Part shown: one piece after another, positions 37,012 through 49,017 of the stretch | How the letters are laid out: each line of letters opens with the position of its first letter | How positions within the stretch are numbered: the stretch's first letter is position 1 | Assembly: GCA_030272585.1 (NCBI GenBank) | Contig: BSYQ01000010.1 | Coordinates: 1,302,001 to 1,366,000, forward strand | DNA: 64,000 bases | DNA from: Bryopsis sp. KO-2023 | Lineage: Eukaryota > Chlorophyta > Ulvophyceae > Bryopsidales > Bryopsidaceae | Reading direction: 5' to 3' | The notes under the pieces: model-generated | Seen by the model: only the letters and a program-made list of their open reading frames with translations | Told to the model about the DNA's origin: nothing | Databases searched by the model: none | Position numbers and translations under genes: made by a program

Positions 37012-38232
37012 ATGATCAACACAGGGGGGAAACCCTTGAAGAAAAAGAAGAAAAAATCGAAAAAGAAACTGCCCCAGGAAACTATTGAGGCCTTGAAAGA
37101 AGAGCAGGAGAAGAATCCCCAGCCAGAAACGGCCGCTAAAGAAGGTGGGACTCCCTTGTTTTAAATTGAAGCATCAGCGTTTTCCTGCTGAGGGTTTCCC
37201 CTCCTCCTCGTACGAATACTCTGCAATATTGAACAACAGATACATTTTTCTGCAAAGATTCGATCTCTGCAGGGTGAGAGTGAACATTTTCTAGGGACCA
37301 GGGGTTGGTCTTCCAGCTGACAGACAGCTGGTGCCAGTTTAGATTCTATCCAAACGAGAAATCGGGGTGATGACCAGCCCACTGAATTGATATGTCGATA
37401 GGGAAAAAAGGCATGTCCGTAATTTAGGGTGTGTTGGCATGGTTCAGGACAGCAAAGCAGCATAAATCCCACTGCCGTGTCCGTTCAATCTGGGAAGGCT
37501 TATGAGGAGGAGTTCTCGTTAGAGATGGAAGCGGCCCAGGTGCACATATAGCTAGCTGGCAATAAACACTGGGTGCCCTTCACAGTATTTCCATGAGTTT
37601 GTTTCAAACAATTTTCATCAAGTTTGTAGCTGTGGCCGTCAGACTGAAAGAAATGTGTTGGGCTGCCTGTTGTATCTGCCCAAATATTTTTCCATTCACA
37701 TTTCCCTGCTGTTTATGGTTTCTATGGGTGGCACATTTTTGCTGTTGGCTGTCGTGACTTATTGGTCGCAACATGGTTGGCAAATTATAGCATCAACGGA
37801 GAAGATTTTATTGAAGGAGATTTCGTCTCTAGATTCTTATGGTGGTGTGCATGTTGCCAGGCTGGCAAGAGCCGAAGCACACCGTGGGGATCGTCGTTTG
37901 CAGAACCCCCCAAAATTCTGCATGGTAGGATTAGGGTCGCCCATTTCTTCCCTGCTTGGACCAAGGATTTGCATAATCACAATTCAAAAGCGACTCTCAG
38001 TTGAAAGTACCTTCCTTCTTTCTCTGTCAATTCGTCAGAAGCACTGCCTCATCTTGTTGTATGTATATCAAGGGAACTTCAAACTAGAAAAAACCCAAAA
38101 TGGAGAAACGACCATAGTGATCTTGCTAGGAATTTCTGGTGCGTAGGGTATGACAGGGAAATTAAAGGCGACACTGCTGAGGAGCGCCTTGACCTGAGAT
38201 GTGCCAGACGAACGGACAAATTTTGCAAGTAG
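37012..38232 (+). CDS. Small conserved protein of unknown function ending DKFCK
   Basis: Four exons are readable: about 37022-37144 (Lys-rich: GGKPLKKKKKKSKKKLP, then ETIEALKEEQEKNPQP), 37498-37539 (AYEEEFSLEMEAAQ), 37861-37924 (AGKSRSTPWGSSFAEPPKIL, HG) and 38147-38232 (YDREIKGDTAEERLDLRCAR then RTDKFCK and stop). The last three join in phase. The first ends in phase 1, so a small exon is missing or the first border is wrong. ATG at 37012 is one possible start; a CpG-rich exon ending at 36493 is another. The pattern of a poly-Lys N-terminus, YEEEF, TPWGSS, ILHG and a basic C-terminus ending in [DR]-x-[FY]-C-K looks like a conserved eukaryotic small protein. The FRG1 protein also ends in KADRYCK. 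I cannot name the family. Confidence 0.6.
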
Positions 38233-38387
38233 ACCTCATGAGAAGCCATGCTCGAATTGTTGTGCACAATCAATCCAGCGCCTGCATTCAAGATCTGAGC
38301 ACAGTTATCCCCTGGCGGCCTTACTGTATTGATTGAGGCTTTCTGTTTAGGTCCTGTGCTCATGGATGTACGAGTCAAGAGAGGTTT

Positions 38388-39611
38388 TCAAACTGAAAGG
38401 GGCGTAGTAGTGGCCAGACCTTGAACATAGTGCTCTTGCAGACGTAATGCGATTTCATGGGACTGCTGTGGCACAGTTTGGGAGGGGGTTTCCACATTGT
38501 AATTTAAAAAGTGCTTGTAGTGTGATTGCTTGTATCTGCAAAATACAAGTGCACCCTGTTTGAGCCATGGAATAGTTGACCTTGGCATCAGGGGGAAAAC
38601 TCTCACGATCACTTACGGTTTTGATAGGCCAACATCCTTTCCAATAGAAGGATACACAAGATGCAATCTTTGCCTGTTCGGTGGAATAGCAAAGAATCAT
38701 GATGTTCAGAATTGCATCCAATTCGACAAAAAAAAAGAAAACTTGGAGCTTGGAACTTAATTTTTGGGCAGATTGTTTTGGTGGTGCAGATTTGAATACG
38801 AAAAAATTCATAACGCATACACTGTGCCTCCTCTTGATGCCCTAATACAACCAGCATGGAACAAAACAGTTATAATATTTCGCTAGTCAGTTTGATGAAA
38901 AGGGACCAGTGGTCATATCCAAAAATAATAATTACAACCCACAGCAAAAGAGAGCCCTCCATGATGCTGGAACAAGGACAAAAAAGATAAGAAACCAGTG
39001 GTCACTTTTCATCGAGCTAAAAACTACAGAAAAAAACTACAATTTCGGAAAAATTGGATCACCATTTCGTTGAATATGTGTGGTGACTAAAATGATAGCT
39101 CAGGTCTTGTGGATAGAGGGAAAGCTTGAATGCGATGAACCATGTGCGCAATACCAAGGTTATCCCATAATTTTTCATTAAATAATACAATGTTTTGATG
39201 TTTTTCACTTTCATTCAATAACACCAAGCAGTTCCTTTTGTTGCATTTTCTCTTTCCTTTCGAATCTTACTGTCAAGGCCGATGTGGGCATGTGCTTTAG
39301 TTAAACCTCATGTTTGAATGTGGACTAATTTATGTTGGGTAGAACACACACAAGTGCTTTGAAGCAATGCTGTTTGAAAAGCTTGTAGAAGTTGATGTGC
39401 CAGTTTAAATATACTATTTTTCTGAATTCCTTACCAAACGTTGAACGACTTGGGCTTTTCCACCTGCGGTCTGTGTTTCCTTGCGATCGGAGTGGAGAGA
39501 CTTTGGTTCACTTGCATGACGGTTACAACGTTTATCGTTTGCGACAAGAGATGAAAGGAGTGTTTTGTGCAATCGAATAGAAACTCCATTAACATAAGAC
39601 GATGCATCCAT
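38388..39611 (-). CDS. Unrecognised protein, partly resolved gene model
   Basis: The first exon 39611-39435 gives MDASSYVNGVSIRLHKTLLS continuing 59 residues to a GTAAGG donor. The last two exons, 38673-38617 (RLHLVYPSIGKDVGLSK) and 38535-38388 (YKQSHYKHFLNYNVETPSQT to stop), join through a split codon with good GTAAGT and TTTTGCAG sites. One or more middle exons are missing. A candidate at about 39286-39241 reads RFERKEKMQQKELLG. The visible parts are hydrophilic, without signal peptide, membrane helix or known motif. I do not recognise it. The start lies next to a CpG-rich stretch (39.6-39.7 kb), which supports a promoter there. Confidence 0.5.
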
Positions 39612-40713
39612 ATGGGAACCAACTGGGGCAGGCGAAGCATCGCTTCGCGACCGAGACTCTCTGACGAAATGAATTGAACCGGACCAATTGCCAACGGAGT
39701 AAGAGTGGAGAATGTGGAGGATACATACTACTGGAGTGTTGAATAAAGGGCTAGTGTGACGCTGTGTCAGCCAAGGGTAGTTGTGGCTCGCAGAAATTTG
39801 GAAAGCTGGTGAAGCGGAACGATATTTCAGTCCGCCACCCGTTTCTGTCTATCCATTTCAAGAAATTAGGAAAAGCAAAACCTTCCTTGACAAATGTATA
39901 TTTGTCAAGGAAGGTTTATACGTAAAAAATAATTCTTCCAACCCCCCAAACCTAGATATCTTACACCTAACCGCTTAACAACTTTAACAACTTTTGAAGC
40001 CTCTACATGATTTAACCTTGGAAAAAACCCTATTTATGGCTTTCTGAACAATATTTCAGTCTGTGTTTTTGCATTATTCACCGTATGGATTGCTAGACCC
40101 CCACCCCCCAAGGAAACTGTGGATTGTTGTTGGTTCTTGTTGATTTGTGCTGGTTTGTTTGTCTTCGTTCAGTTTTTGGTAGGAAATTTTTTGCACGACC
40201 ATCAATAACCCACTGTTTGGGAAGTACTGACAGGAACATTGGCTTGAAATCAATTTCCAATTGTTTTTTCAATAATGGGGTTCACTAAAATGAGCTCAAG
40301 TTGCTCCGCACTGTTGGAGCATCCGAGGGGGATGATTGTGAGGCTTGTGGGACATGAAACATCACAGGAGAGAGCATCGATCACCTAACAATTCTTAGGC
40401 TTCGGCAACATTAAGTGGTGGTATAAATGGTTCTTTCTTTCAGGGCCCTGACCTTTTCCTGAGGCCGGGGGCTTTGGAGCAAGGGGAGATATTATGGATG
40501 GATGAAAACAGTCACACGCCAACAAAACCGTTTCTTTCCATCGAAATCAGAAGAAAATGTAACATATTCTGCCAGCAAGCACATACCAACCCAAGCCATC
40601 GTTTTCTCACTTCCATATCTATTGCAAACATCCAATGCTCCCCTCCTCCCCTCTTCTCCTCAACACCCTTCCATCCAATTCACAAAAAAAAACAGGGTTT
40701 TGGTCCAACGAAT
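39612..40713. other. Region between the unrecognised gene and SF3B1, with possible + exons
   Basis: Left part: CpG-rich promoter of the minus-strand gene. Two + stretches could be exons. 39791-39870 reads KFGKLVKRNDISVRHPFLSI after CGCAG, faintly like an FHA domain. 40444-40530 reads GPDLFLRPGALEQGEILWMD after a strong TTTCTTTCAG acceptor. They cannot be joined into a gene by eye. 40.55-40.71 kb is A/C-rich SF3B1 3' UTR. Confidence 0.3.
39878..39917. repeat. Exact 18-bp inverted repeat with 4-base loop
   Basis: Arms 39878-39895 (AAACCTTCCTTGACAAAT) and 39900-39917 are exact reverse complements around the loop GTAT. The pairing stops at 39877/39918. It would form a stable hairpin in RNA of either strand. 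Confidence 0.95.
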
Positions 40714-43700
40714 TCATATGAACATATCCAGCTCATGTCTCCTGAACGTATTAACCCCATCGTCTTCCATGGATGGATAGAAAGCGATAAGTGCATCTTG
40801 AGAACCGATGTACAGATTGTTGTAAATCTTCCAGAACACTTCCCGGACTTTCCGGGCAGGATGGAACAGGCCTTGGAGCGTGTAGTTGAGAATCACAGCA
40901 GGACCGAGTGCGAGGCGGAGCCCATCAACAGCACCCATAACGGCATTGATCACATGGGGGGAGGTCTCGAAGATGTTTGGCCAAACATAGTTCAGGAGAT
41001 GCAACAGTGCATCCTCACAACCCAGACCAGCCACTCCCATCGAAATGTGCTGCACAACTGATGCTGCTGTTTGCCGATGTACCTGGACAGTCACCAGAAA
41101 ACGTGAGTCGGTGGTGCAATCAGCCAAACTTCTTGAAAAGGAGAACGACCCATGTCTGACCAGGGTGACATATTTTGATTTCTTATCAATTTGTGGAGCA
41201 TTTTCCTTTCAGGAAGGAGGGGAGGGGGGGGCATCAGTCCAATTAACACACACAATCAATGCAACATAGTAAATAAAGTACCATCCCTCCCAGTCAAACA
41301 TCAGAAACAGGGGCTGTCTTATCCAGCATTGAAACAAATGCAGTTTTGGGGTCAGTGAGTCATTTACACGTATTTTGGGGGGACCTACCAGATCTCTATC
41401 CATCAATGCATCCTCGAGAAGGGGTGTCACAGCATAGATGTAGTCCTTGCCCATTTCACCGATGTACTCAAACATGAACGACAGGGCTTTGAGGACACCA
41501 TTCTGCACGTTCAGTTCAGGGACCTTGTACTCGTTCATCAAGGCCGGCAGCACTGTGAAGGGGGAGCAAGTCTCTGCCACGATTGCAATGGCGACAGTGG
41601 TGCACACTCGATTCTGCCTTTCTTGCACCTGATAAAGAAAACCATTTGGTGAACCGCTGCCCAAGCTGACTTGATTTCTGCTCTCCAGAACGTAAAATAT
41701 TAAAACCTGATTTCTTTTCTTTTTCTTTCGGCTTAGAAGGGCAGAAATTTGATGAAGAAGGACCAACTTGGAACGTGAATTTAGTTGCCGTACGTAACTG
41801 AAGATTTGGATGGACAGTGTCATCATGACCGCACAATGTAACACCACAGACAAATGCAGAAAGAAGCCCGTCACAGCATAATGGTCGTTTCTTTAATTGA
41901 AAATCAGAACCCACCTTCAGGTTGTTGAGGAGCGTCACCAGAACGTCCTGAGGTCCAATGGCCTTGGCAATGTAACCGAAAGTGTTCACGGTGGCTCTCC
42001 GGATTCCTTTCTTGTGAGCTTTCAGCATTTCCAGCAGCTCGAAACAGATTCGCATCCATTCACGTGGGGGCACGTGCTCCGGACCTCTGTCTGCTATACG
42101 GCCCACCAAATCGATGCAATTCTCTTGCACCTTTTCGTGGCGATTCTTCAGGATGGGTGTCAGACGAGGGAGCAGGTCCTTAATGGGGGGCGTCATTTTA
42201 TCCATACCCACCACATTGACGATGCTCTGTTTCAACCAGCACCACGTCAGAATTCGAGTCAGGCCAAACAAAGTTATCACCCATATTTACTCCCTCAAAA
42301 CATAAAAAAGGGCCAATATTCGAACAAATAAAACCAAACTTCCACACACAGGGAATGTCCTGGGAAAAAAGTGACGAAAGGGGTGTTCGTGAATGCAAAA
42401 AAAGAAAAAGAGAAACAATCACCTTCAGGGCACCAAGAATCGAACCAAGAACTTCTGGGTATTCCTCTCCTAGGTACTCGTACAGCACGACTCCCAAGTG
42501 GCCCAGAAGCTGTTCTTCTTTGCATTCCCTCATTGTCAGGGCGATTCGGGCGATCAGGTCAGCGGCTTGCTGTCGAATTTTCGCAGCTTTGTTGTTCAGC
42601 CGCCACTTGATGGTACCGCAGATCTGGGGCAGGTAGGGCTTCGCTCGATTGTGCAGGGAATTGATCACTGTTCCAAATCCATTCAGCATGACATGGGCAT
42701 CATCGCTCACCTTGAACCGACAGCAGAAATATATGTCAATTAGATTCCTAAAACAATTCCAAATACGGTTTCGTATATTGCACTCCTGACTGGTATCGTC
42801 CCCGTCAGTGGAGAAAACTCACTTGCTCTTGGAAGGCATACAAGATGCCGTCAATCAGCAGCTCCTCCAACCGAGCATCAATATCTGCCGTCCCCAGTTT
42901 TGAAATAACCTTGTCAATGGTTTCCACCACCATTCTCCGATACGGCTCACTTTCGTCCTTCAAATCCTCCACAATGCGGCTGATGATATCCCCGCACCCC
43001 ACCTTTTCAGCCAACGCCACCGTGGTTTCCACCAATTGCCTGCAAGAACCCAAGCAATGACACACTGAATGAGCACCAGACTGACATGTGCCAACATTTT
43101 CCACGTTTTTGAAAAGGTTTCTTCCCAAAGTGATCTATACATACCTGTAGTTCCTTCTGTCGAGTGCCATCCTTCGAACCCAGAAACATCTGAAAAATTC
43201 TGGAAGGATTTCTGTGCGAATGTATTCCGGTTCCACTCCTTCCGTGGAGACGCACTGCTTCACAACTTTCAACACGATTTTTTTCATTTCCTCGTCGGGC
43301 GTCTGGAATTCGCGAATCAAAATGAACATCACTTCCCGAGTGTAGTAGTTGGCATATCTTGCATCCATCAATGGAATCACAAATCCTGCACACGAAAACA
43401 CAAAAAAAATGGACCCTCTGTTCAAAATGTGTCGTTAGACCTCGCAGTAAAGTTTCCACCGACCTATGCTATTTCACTCTATTTTCAATCAGATGTATTG
43501 CCCCAAATTTCACTCAAGATATGCATCGAGTCCCAAGCCATTCCCGAAAAGAATATCCATATGTGCATAGTTGGGTGAATGATTTGGAAATCTGGCGCAG
43601 AAGTTGTTTTTTGCAGTGAAAAACGAGCAACTTGAACAAGGGTCCACAGAGGTGTTGTAGCTCCCAAAAACAAGGAGATGAAAAAAAACACAATTTTGAA

Positions 43701-46700
43701 AATAAACGCGCCGGCAGCCAAGGAACAATAAATTCAGATTCTAAGAACAATCATAAGGGAGCATCGACGACAGAACTGCATACCGATCGCCTTGAGAAAA
43801 GCGGCCAGCACTTTTCCCCTCAATGTACGGATGCCTTTCCAGAGAGGCTCCAACACATCATCGAAACTTTCGATTCCATAAGGAGCAGCAGCTTCGGCCA
43901 ACGCCGCCAAAGACAGGGCCGTGATGGTTTTCACTTTCTGATTCTCATCCACCAATCCATGCTTAATGATATCCACCAGTGCTTTCAAATGTGGTAACAC
44001 TGCCACGCCCATCAAAATGGCGATTTGCTGCACGATCTTGATTCCTGGATGCAGATTCAGTGGTTTAATAAACAGGAAAACAGCGAGAAAGTGTTCCTGT
44101 GTTAACAACAGTTTTCATGGCCAGAGAAGGTGGAGCACCAAAAGAAACATTGTTGAAATTCGCTAGGATGGACCCCAGAAAAAAACACCAGTTGCTCAGC
44201 TTGCACATAATAGAAACTCAAGAATCGCCATAAGTCAGCAAGCCGCGTTCTTTGAAATTCTCACTGTCTGATAATATTTTTCCACAGTTCACTTGTGAAA
44301 TATCATGCAGCATAGAGCATCAAAAAAAGGGAAACGAATCTGCTGTTGTTTTGACTCACCCGTATGTCTCGCTTGCCATGATTTCTTACTGAGGCACACT
44401 GCCTTCAAGAAGGGCAGCAACTTGGGAATGCCCAACGCAGATGCGACCACACTGAACGCTCTAGCTGTCGTGTTTCTGACATATTCATCCACGTTATCAA
44501 TGTCTGGCCGCATGGCTGCAATCATGGAAGGCAGCCCAGCTGCTTTCGACAAATTAGCAATGATTTCTCTGCCCTCCACCCTGGCATAGTAGTCCTCATC
44601 GATCAACAGAGGCTCGATAACCACCAAGATCTTATGAACGAAAGGCCTGACCAACTCATCCAGCTTGAACAGGATCCTGTCAATCACCTGAACAGAAAAA
44701 ACACACACTCGGTGAGCAAAATTGTTTACTCAACACCAATGGATCCACTTCCAGCACCATTTTAATTTTTCCTCCAAGATGTGCAAACAAGACAAAATGA
44801 ATGCACAACTTCTCTTCTTTTCGGCTCCCCACTGTCCCAAAGCCCAAACCGTTAGTCATAAAAAGGAAAAAAAAATGGACTCACTCACCTTGACCAGCAA
44901 ATGCCTTTCTTGATCCTCCAGAGTGGGCTGCATCAGCAACGGCAAGATCTGATTGAACAAGGCTCCTGCACCGAACTCCCTGGATTTGTCTGTCAGTTGC
45001 CTGAGAGCGGACTTCCTTTGTGGGGGCGTTCCATTTTTGACCTTCAGCAACAGCTTCATGATTTTCCTTTCCTTGGCATCCTCCGAGTTCAGGTCCTCTT
45101 CGTTGATTTCTTGAAGCAAGACCCCAAAGTGTTGCAAATCTTCAGGCTTCATTTCTGGCAGCCCCTCAGGGGTGGCTGGAACATCAGATCTCCCCAATCT
45201 GCACAATTACAGTCCATCCAAAATTAGACGTATGCAAAACCTTTTTTGGTTGCTCAGGAAACCAATGAGTTCTCAGTGACTGGCCTGGAGGAGGATAGTT
45301 CGGTGGATCCACAGTCCGAAATATAATTATCTATTCAATTCTCTATGCATATCCCACAAAAGAAATCGACAAAACACCAGTGGGTATATGCCATGTGTTT
45401 TCTCAGCAAGGTTGGTTATGGAAGAAAAAAAAAACAGGGCAAAATTCGTGATTGTCAGGTTGTCGATCAGCCAGCTTTGCCGACAGGGAAAAATTGTCCC
45501 AGATCATTTCATGCAGACAGGAGGGTTGCACTCACACATTGTCTTCGGGAATGCTGTATAGTGGGGTGCCTCCGATGGGGGTGGGGGTTGCTGTCAATTT
45601 TCTTGCTGGAGTTCGAATCGGTTGATATCCTTGAGGTGGGTCCAAGATCTAAGGGCAAGGGGGAAAGAAATGAAGTTAAGCAGCAGGAGAAAAATATCTT
45701 AGCCAAAAGACAGGCATGCCACCATGAACAGCGGGAATATGTCTCACTCAAAAACCAAGGGGTCGAAGATGTAAAAAGCAGCAACCTAAGGGGCCACCAT
45801 TAACTAAACAAAGGACGAGAAAACATCTCCACATGCGTTTTCCAACTCCAGAACAAGGTGGCTTTAAATATCCTTACCCAAAAGTTGGCCAAAAACAGTG
45901 TTGTTTTTTTTTGCAATCCACATCGTTTCATGTAAGGTATCAGAGATTTATATCACTTCCAACAGTATGTGAATGAACCCCACCTTGTATCCTTCTTTCT
46001 CTCCAGGCAGCATGGAATCGAGCTCATCATCAGCCAAAGGCCTGTTTCTTTCCTCAATTTCCCGATCCCATCGCATTTGCTGGAAAAACATACAAAATTC
46101 GGATTTAAAAAACATGTTCTTTACACACACACGGTGTGGGCAATCTCCACTTAACTTCATTCTGACAAAATATCTCCTCCATAAAACTGAGACGATTCGC
46201 AAATCAATCAATACATGCAACAAATTACAAACAGTCCCCTGGATGTCGAAAGAGAAGCCATGAAAACAACACATCGAAGTGAAGTACCTGATATTGCTCA
46301 GGCGTCAGGGGGACTTTAGGAAGTGCGCTTGGGGTGGGGGTTTCCATGCCAGGGACGCCCATGGGCGTCACCCCCATGCCCAGGCCAGCAGTGACAACTG
46401 GCGTCGCTCCAACAACTGGAGTAGCCTGAGCCTTGGGAGTCTGTGACGGACCTGCAGGTGTTTCATCCCATCTTGACCTCGAGCGCTTTGCTGGTGTAGG
46501 TGTCATCTGTTGCAAAAGGTGAATATACGATGGTCGTCAATTCCGGAAAACAGGATGCAATATGCTGCCATGGGGCTTATTTTTCCAAATCAGTGTTCAA
46601 TCCATCAAAGGGAAAAAGGAGTCGGCTCCCGTATCAAAAATCATACCCAGCATGTTATATATATATAACATGCCCCCTAACATACCCCCTAAAAAAGAGC

Positions 46701-48668
46701 AAATGTCACACTGTGCAGAATAAGAGTGTGATCGACACCCTTTCTCAGATTTCAAATATTTCCCCTTTGGTGACTGATTTCATTCGATGTTCAATATTTG
46801 CAATTCTACTCACCGAGACTGTCGTTTGCGCATTGGGTGTCTCTCCGATCCATGCAGGCGTCTCATCAACCTTCAGGAAAAACAGGGATTTAGATAACAT
46901 TTCCGGTGACCTTGCTGCCCTCCAAAGATCTAACAGAAATTTTCACAGGCACCCCAAGAGGTTTATAAACAACAAGAAACTTAACAAAATCAGCTCACAC
47001 GCATAACCCACAACCATTGCACAACTCACTCTTCCAGGAGTTGGGGTTTCATCCCATCTGTTTCTTCTTGGAGTGGGCTCCACTCCCAGTCTGCCTGGTG
47101 TTGGAGTTGCATCTGCGTGTGCCGATGGTGTGGGGGTGGCATCCCACCTCCCAGGTGTGGCGTCAGACTGACCTGGAGTGGCATCCCATCTTGAACCTCC
47201 ATGACCAGGAGTGGCATCCGCATCCCAATCCGAGGTCTTCACTTTTTTCCTGAAAAAGAAAAAGCAGTGGTGAAAACAACACACTCACGCTTTGTCCTGG
47301 AGGTCATCAACCTATATATATATATATACAGTGTGGGATGATGCCACACTTCAACAGATTTTGGCGTTTTGGTATTGTAACACATGCCAAAACTGAAGGA
47401 ATCACACAGGATTGACTGTACGGAGGGTGTGTCATGCAGCAAACTAGTTTATTTCGAAACTGGGTTGTTGCAGTTGAGGAATTTAGTGAGAATCACACAA
47501 TTTGAAAGGCTGGTTTAAACCCTCTTTTTTGTTGTTGGTGAAAAATACCCTGGAAATAAACTCTGTAAAATTAAACGTAGAAAATCAAGCTGCACACTCA
47601 CAGTTCTTGCTTTCCAGATTGGTCCCATCTGTTTCTCCTCTTTTCCCCGATGGCAGGTTTCAACTGAGATTGAGCCTGGGCTGCTGCTGCTTGGACCGCC
47701 CTGATTTGCTCCATGCCCAATCCTTCCTCCCTCTTTTTTTCACTGATGTTTCTCAGTGTATTGTCTCTTTCCTGTGCAGATTTCAAACAATCAAAAGGGT
47801 CAATCTAAATATCAATGCATCGATTTGATATTTTTTTATGGGCATTCTCCCGTGAGGAAACACAGTTCGATTCGAAACTGGCTTACCATATCCAACATCT
47901 GCTCTCGAAGGGTGTCGGCATATGTTCTTGCATTTGGATCTGGGGTTTGATCTCCCATTGCAAAAGCATCGTGCCGAGCTGGGGACAATTGCCTAGTCAG
48001 TCGCCTCCGATTGTACTCATCCTCTCGGTCAATAATCTTGGCCGGTTTCGTGAAGCCTTGCACCTGGGATGGAATGTCAAGGGTTGTTTGTTAAAAAAAT
48101 GGCTTTAATGATGTTTTTGTTGAAAGAAAGATGTTTGAAGGGGCATACTATTTCCCATAACAGTCAAGGTTGAATTATGTGCAAAAGTTGGGAAAAAATA
48201 TATGAAGCTAGGTCCTGTAACAGTCATTACTGCTAGAAAGGTGGAGGTGGCTTTCTTCTGGTTATGGAAAAAACAGGTGAGGCAAAGTTACCCACTCAAA
48301 AAAAACAACTTTTCTCTAACCAGTGTGTTTTTCTTGACTTTCTTTGGTTTATCTAAGTTTGCTTTGTTTGTCTTAAAACAGACTCCAAATGGGTTTCCAA
48401 AAAAAGAGAATCTGTTTCTCTGCCCTTCTCGACCTACTTCGCCGGTGTCTCTATCCGGAATATCTGCCTTCGCCGCATTAATGCGTTTCCGCATCTCGCG
48501 GTCTCGGTCGTCCAAACCATCCTCGTCGTCGATCGTTGCGATGGATTTTTCATATCCGGAGAACTTGTCGTTGGACCCGTACAGTTCTTGATCAAAAACG
48601 GCTTTTCCGGTTAAAGGCACCGGGGCCTTCTCTCCTTCTTTCTTCGGCGATTCGCCGTTGTCCACCAT
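40714..48668 (-). CDS. SF3B1: Splicing factor 3B subunit 1 (SF3B1, U2 snRNP)
   Basis: About 17 exons run from ATG at 48668 ([12 protein letters not shown]) to the stop at 40714 (RRHELDMFI). The N-terminal part has [10 protein letters not shown] and [13 protein letters not shown], then RWDxTP repeats (about 47252-47025, for example [20 protein letters not shown]), the kinase-target region. [13 protein letters not shown] and [15 protein letters not shown] follow. From [20 protein letters not shown] (about 44.9 kb) on it is the HEAT-repeat superhelix, extremely close to human. SF3B1 holds the branch-site helix in the U2 snRNP. Positions mutated in human cancers are unchanged by motif: [10 protein letters not shown] (R625), ARHTGIKIVQQ (H662, K666) and QKVKT (K700). 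The pladienolide-site motif KNRHEKVQ is also kept. The human N-terminal segment KTHEDIEAQIREI is absent, so the protein starts later. Confidence 0.95.
46650..46673. repeat. Exact 24-base palindrome in an SF3B1 intron
   Basis: A core of alternating TA flanked by GCATGT and ACATGC gives perfect self-complementarity over 24 bases. It could form a cruciform or RNA hairpin. It lies in an intron. Confidence 0.95.
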
Positions 48669-49017
48669 TTCGCAATATCCCTGTCGAAAGGGGGAAATTG
48701 GAGTGACGCAACACACCAAAATACAAAAGACACCAGAAAGCAGAAACTGGGCCTGCACAAGTCAGACATGCGTCGAAACCCACGTGACTGTGCCGATCTC
48801 AACCAAAACCAGTTACGGTTACGTCTCCATTTGTCCACAGCTTGGGTTGATTGAGGGATTCAATGCTGAGAACATCAAAGTTTGGTATTGCCACAGGCAT
48901 GGACACCAGTTGATCAGAAAAAAACACATCCATCGACTCGAATCTCAGACCAAGGATCACAATTACAAGAACTCAATTGCCCAAACTTCTGGAAGAGTGT
49001 CCCAGGTGTGGCTAGAA
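48669..49017. promoter_or_regulatory. SF3B1 promoter / lycopene-cyclase-like gene 3' end
   Basis: 348 bases between the stop of the upstream minus-strand gene (49018) and the SF3B1 start. Both genes run the same way, so this holds a 3' UTR and the SF3B1 promoter. No exon or distinct element recognised. Confidence 0.5.

Noticed and set aside
40474-41061. Plus-strand frame of 195 residues at the 3' end of SF3B1
   Set aside because: Most of it is antisense to the strongly conserved last SF3B1 exon. Only the first part, outside that exon, was kept as a weak candidate.
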